DNA of 5,740 nt, from positions 1 through 5,740 of the forward strand of contig CANGVZ010000165.1 of the NCBI GenBank assembly GCA_947457285.1. Direction: 5' to 3'. The notes beneath the pieces were generated by a model that had not been told where the DNA came from, searched no databases, and saw only the letters and a program-made list of their open reading frames with translations. The DNA is from Flavobacteriales bacterium. Lineage in GTDB: Bacteria > Bacteroidota > Bacteroidia > Flavobacteriales_D > Sanyastnellaceae. Below, in pieces: positions 4,662 to 5,740 of the stretch (its first letter is position 1; each line of letters starts with the position of its first letter). The position numbers and the translations under genes were made by a program.

Positions 4662-5740
4662 TTATCTCGATTTTGTTTTTGAAAAACCGTATTTACCGAT
4701 GCGGATTTTGAATCGCTTTTTGCGCTCTGATTTCTGCGTTTCTAAATCAACTTTGTCACCAATGGAGCCAGGCTTTGCAAATTCTTTTTTCAAGAGCTCT
4801 GTTGCAAAGTCGGATTGCGGATAATCTTTATCGCCCCAAACTTTTTCTTTTGCCTTCGCCTTCGCGAACTCCCAGAGATTCGCATAGGAAGTTGAATTGC
4901 CCGATTGCGCAGTATACGCAAGCGCATTTGGTTCCTTATTCACATCTACCACTTTAGGAAGAGTAGTTTCAAGTGGAGTAGTGGTATTTTTTTCAGAGGC
5001 AGGATTCGTTGTTTGTTGCGCTACATCTTCCTCTTGTGATTGCATAATTTCACTAGGCATGAGTGGCAATGGCTGCTCTTCTTGTTTTGGAGCGTCAATA
5101 TCTTGGCGCTCGTCAGAAGGCATGGGATCAGGAGGAATTACGCCATTTTCGGCCACTTCACCTTGATCGGGAGCAGCATCGAATGATTTGATGTATTTGG
5201 GTAGAATGATGTTTGACTTTTCATTTTCCTGCACCTCTTCATTGCTATTGGGGGCAGTGCTATTTGGCGTGTTTGAATCATCCTTTTTATCGGGTTGGTT
5301 GATAGGACGTTCATCATTGATCGCACCGTCGGCCATTGAAGAGTTGGTGGGTGCTTGAATGTTGAACCACACCAATGCGGCGATAGCGGCTGCCGCTGCG
5401 CTGTATGAGAATACGCGCCTCATCGATACCACGCGGCCACCTTGTGCAGCGGGAGCGATGCTTGCCATTACTGCTTCTTTGCGCTTGAGCGAAGCTTTGT
5501 CTTCGAAAATAATGGTTGGTGCAATCAATTTGGGCAGCGCACCAATGCATGAAGTGTTGTGGAAAGCGGCCACAGAAGGCTTTTGGTAGCGACGTGCGCC
5601 CCAGCCCGGAAGGAGGTTCCAGTGAATGCTCGCCAATTGACGACGCAATTCTTCTTTAGCAGCAAACTCTATAAAAGGCGCTTCCAATCGTGGCAGGCGC
5701 ACAGGTTTCAATTGATCCTGAGGAATGACATGTGCCACGG
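4662..5740 (-). CDS. Anti-sigma-like single-pass membrane protein, function unassigned (5' partial)
   Basis: The frame is open to the right edge; the GTG at 5738 is probably internal, so the N-terminus is missing. Counting from that codon, 358 residues are visible: a cytoplasmic part (1-107), one membrane helix at about 109-127 (Ala-rich, preceded by Arg107 and Arg108), a long Asp/Glu/Asn/Pro/Gln-rich linker (about 130-280) of low complexity, and a basic C-terminal segment ending FKIRIGKYGFSKTKSR. The cytoplasmic part holds two ungapped copies, 53 residues apart, of LP(R/K)LxAPxIxFxxKxxL(R/K)R (15-33 and 68-86). From memory, motifs of the FEDKxxLK type and this topology are common in Bacteroidota proteins annotated as anti-sigma-like and often encoded next to ECF sigma factors; that is inference, and no sigma gene is in the window. 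There is no enzymatic motif. It is convergent with pth. Confidence 0.7.
   Translation of the reverse strand, partial: VAHVIPQDQLKPVRLPRLEAPFIEFAAKEELRRQLASIHWNLLPGWGARRYQKPSVAAFHNTSCIGALPKLIAPTIIFEDKASLKRKEAVMASIAPAAQGGRVVSMRRVFSYSAAAAAIAALVWFNIQAPTNSSMADGAINDERPINQPDKKDDSNTPNSTAPNSNEEVQENEKSNIILPKYIKSFDAAPDQGEVAENGVIPPDPMPSDERQDIDAPKQEEQPLPLMPSEIMQSQEEDVAQQTTNPASEKNTTTPLETTLPKVVDVNKEPNALAYTAQSGNSTSYANLWEFAKAKAKEKVWGDKDYPQSDFATELLKKEFAKPGSIGDKVDLETQKSERKKRFKIRIGKYGFSKTKSR

Overview
This is a stretch of a Bacteroidota (Bacteroidetes) chromosome. The evidence is a type IX secretion (T9SS, Por) C-terminal sorting tail, TAnnTTTG-type -7 promoter boxes with no clear Shine-Dalgarno sequences, a two-domain L25/Ctc ribosomal protein, and a Bacteroidota-style single-pass membrane protein that resembles the anti-sigma-like proteins of this phylum. 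The order or family cannot be settled from the window.

Layout: 1-291 (+) is the C-terminal end of a secreted T9SS protein. 270-449 is a composite repeat block built from heptamers and a 15-bp tandem unit, in inverted orientation, and it lies between two convergent genes. 442-1419 (-) is a DusB-type tRNA-dihydrouridine synthase. 1420-1523 is a divergent promoter region with dyad-symmetric -7-like boxes. 1524-2432 (+) is a CPBP/Abi intramembrane protease. 2473-3414 (+) is ribose-phosphate pyrophosphokinase (prs). 3428-4024 (+) is ribosomal protein bL25/Ctc (rplY), closed by a strong intrinsic terminator. 4096-4659 (+) is peptidyl-tRNA hydrolase (pth). 4662-5740 (-) is the 3' part of an anti-sigma-like membrane protein that runs off the window.

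The core is housekeeping: PRPP supply (prs), a 5S-rRNA-binding ribosomal protein (rplY), recycling of peptidyl-tRNA (pth) and tRNA modification (dusB). prs-rplY-pth is a widespread bacterial neighbourhood. prs and rplY are 13 bp apart and probably cotranscribed. pth follows the terminator and has its own promoter-like box.

I see no mobile-element genes, CRISPR array, RNA gene or obvious new multi-gene system. The least ordinary object is the 270-449 repeat block. Its two inverted halves carry TAG stops in every frame, it supplies the stop codons of both flanking genes, and it encodes the last residues of the secreted protein. A second point of interest is the ungapped internal duplication in the anti-sigma-like protein.
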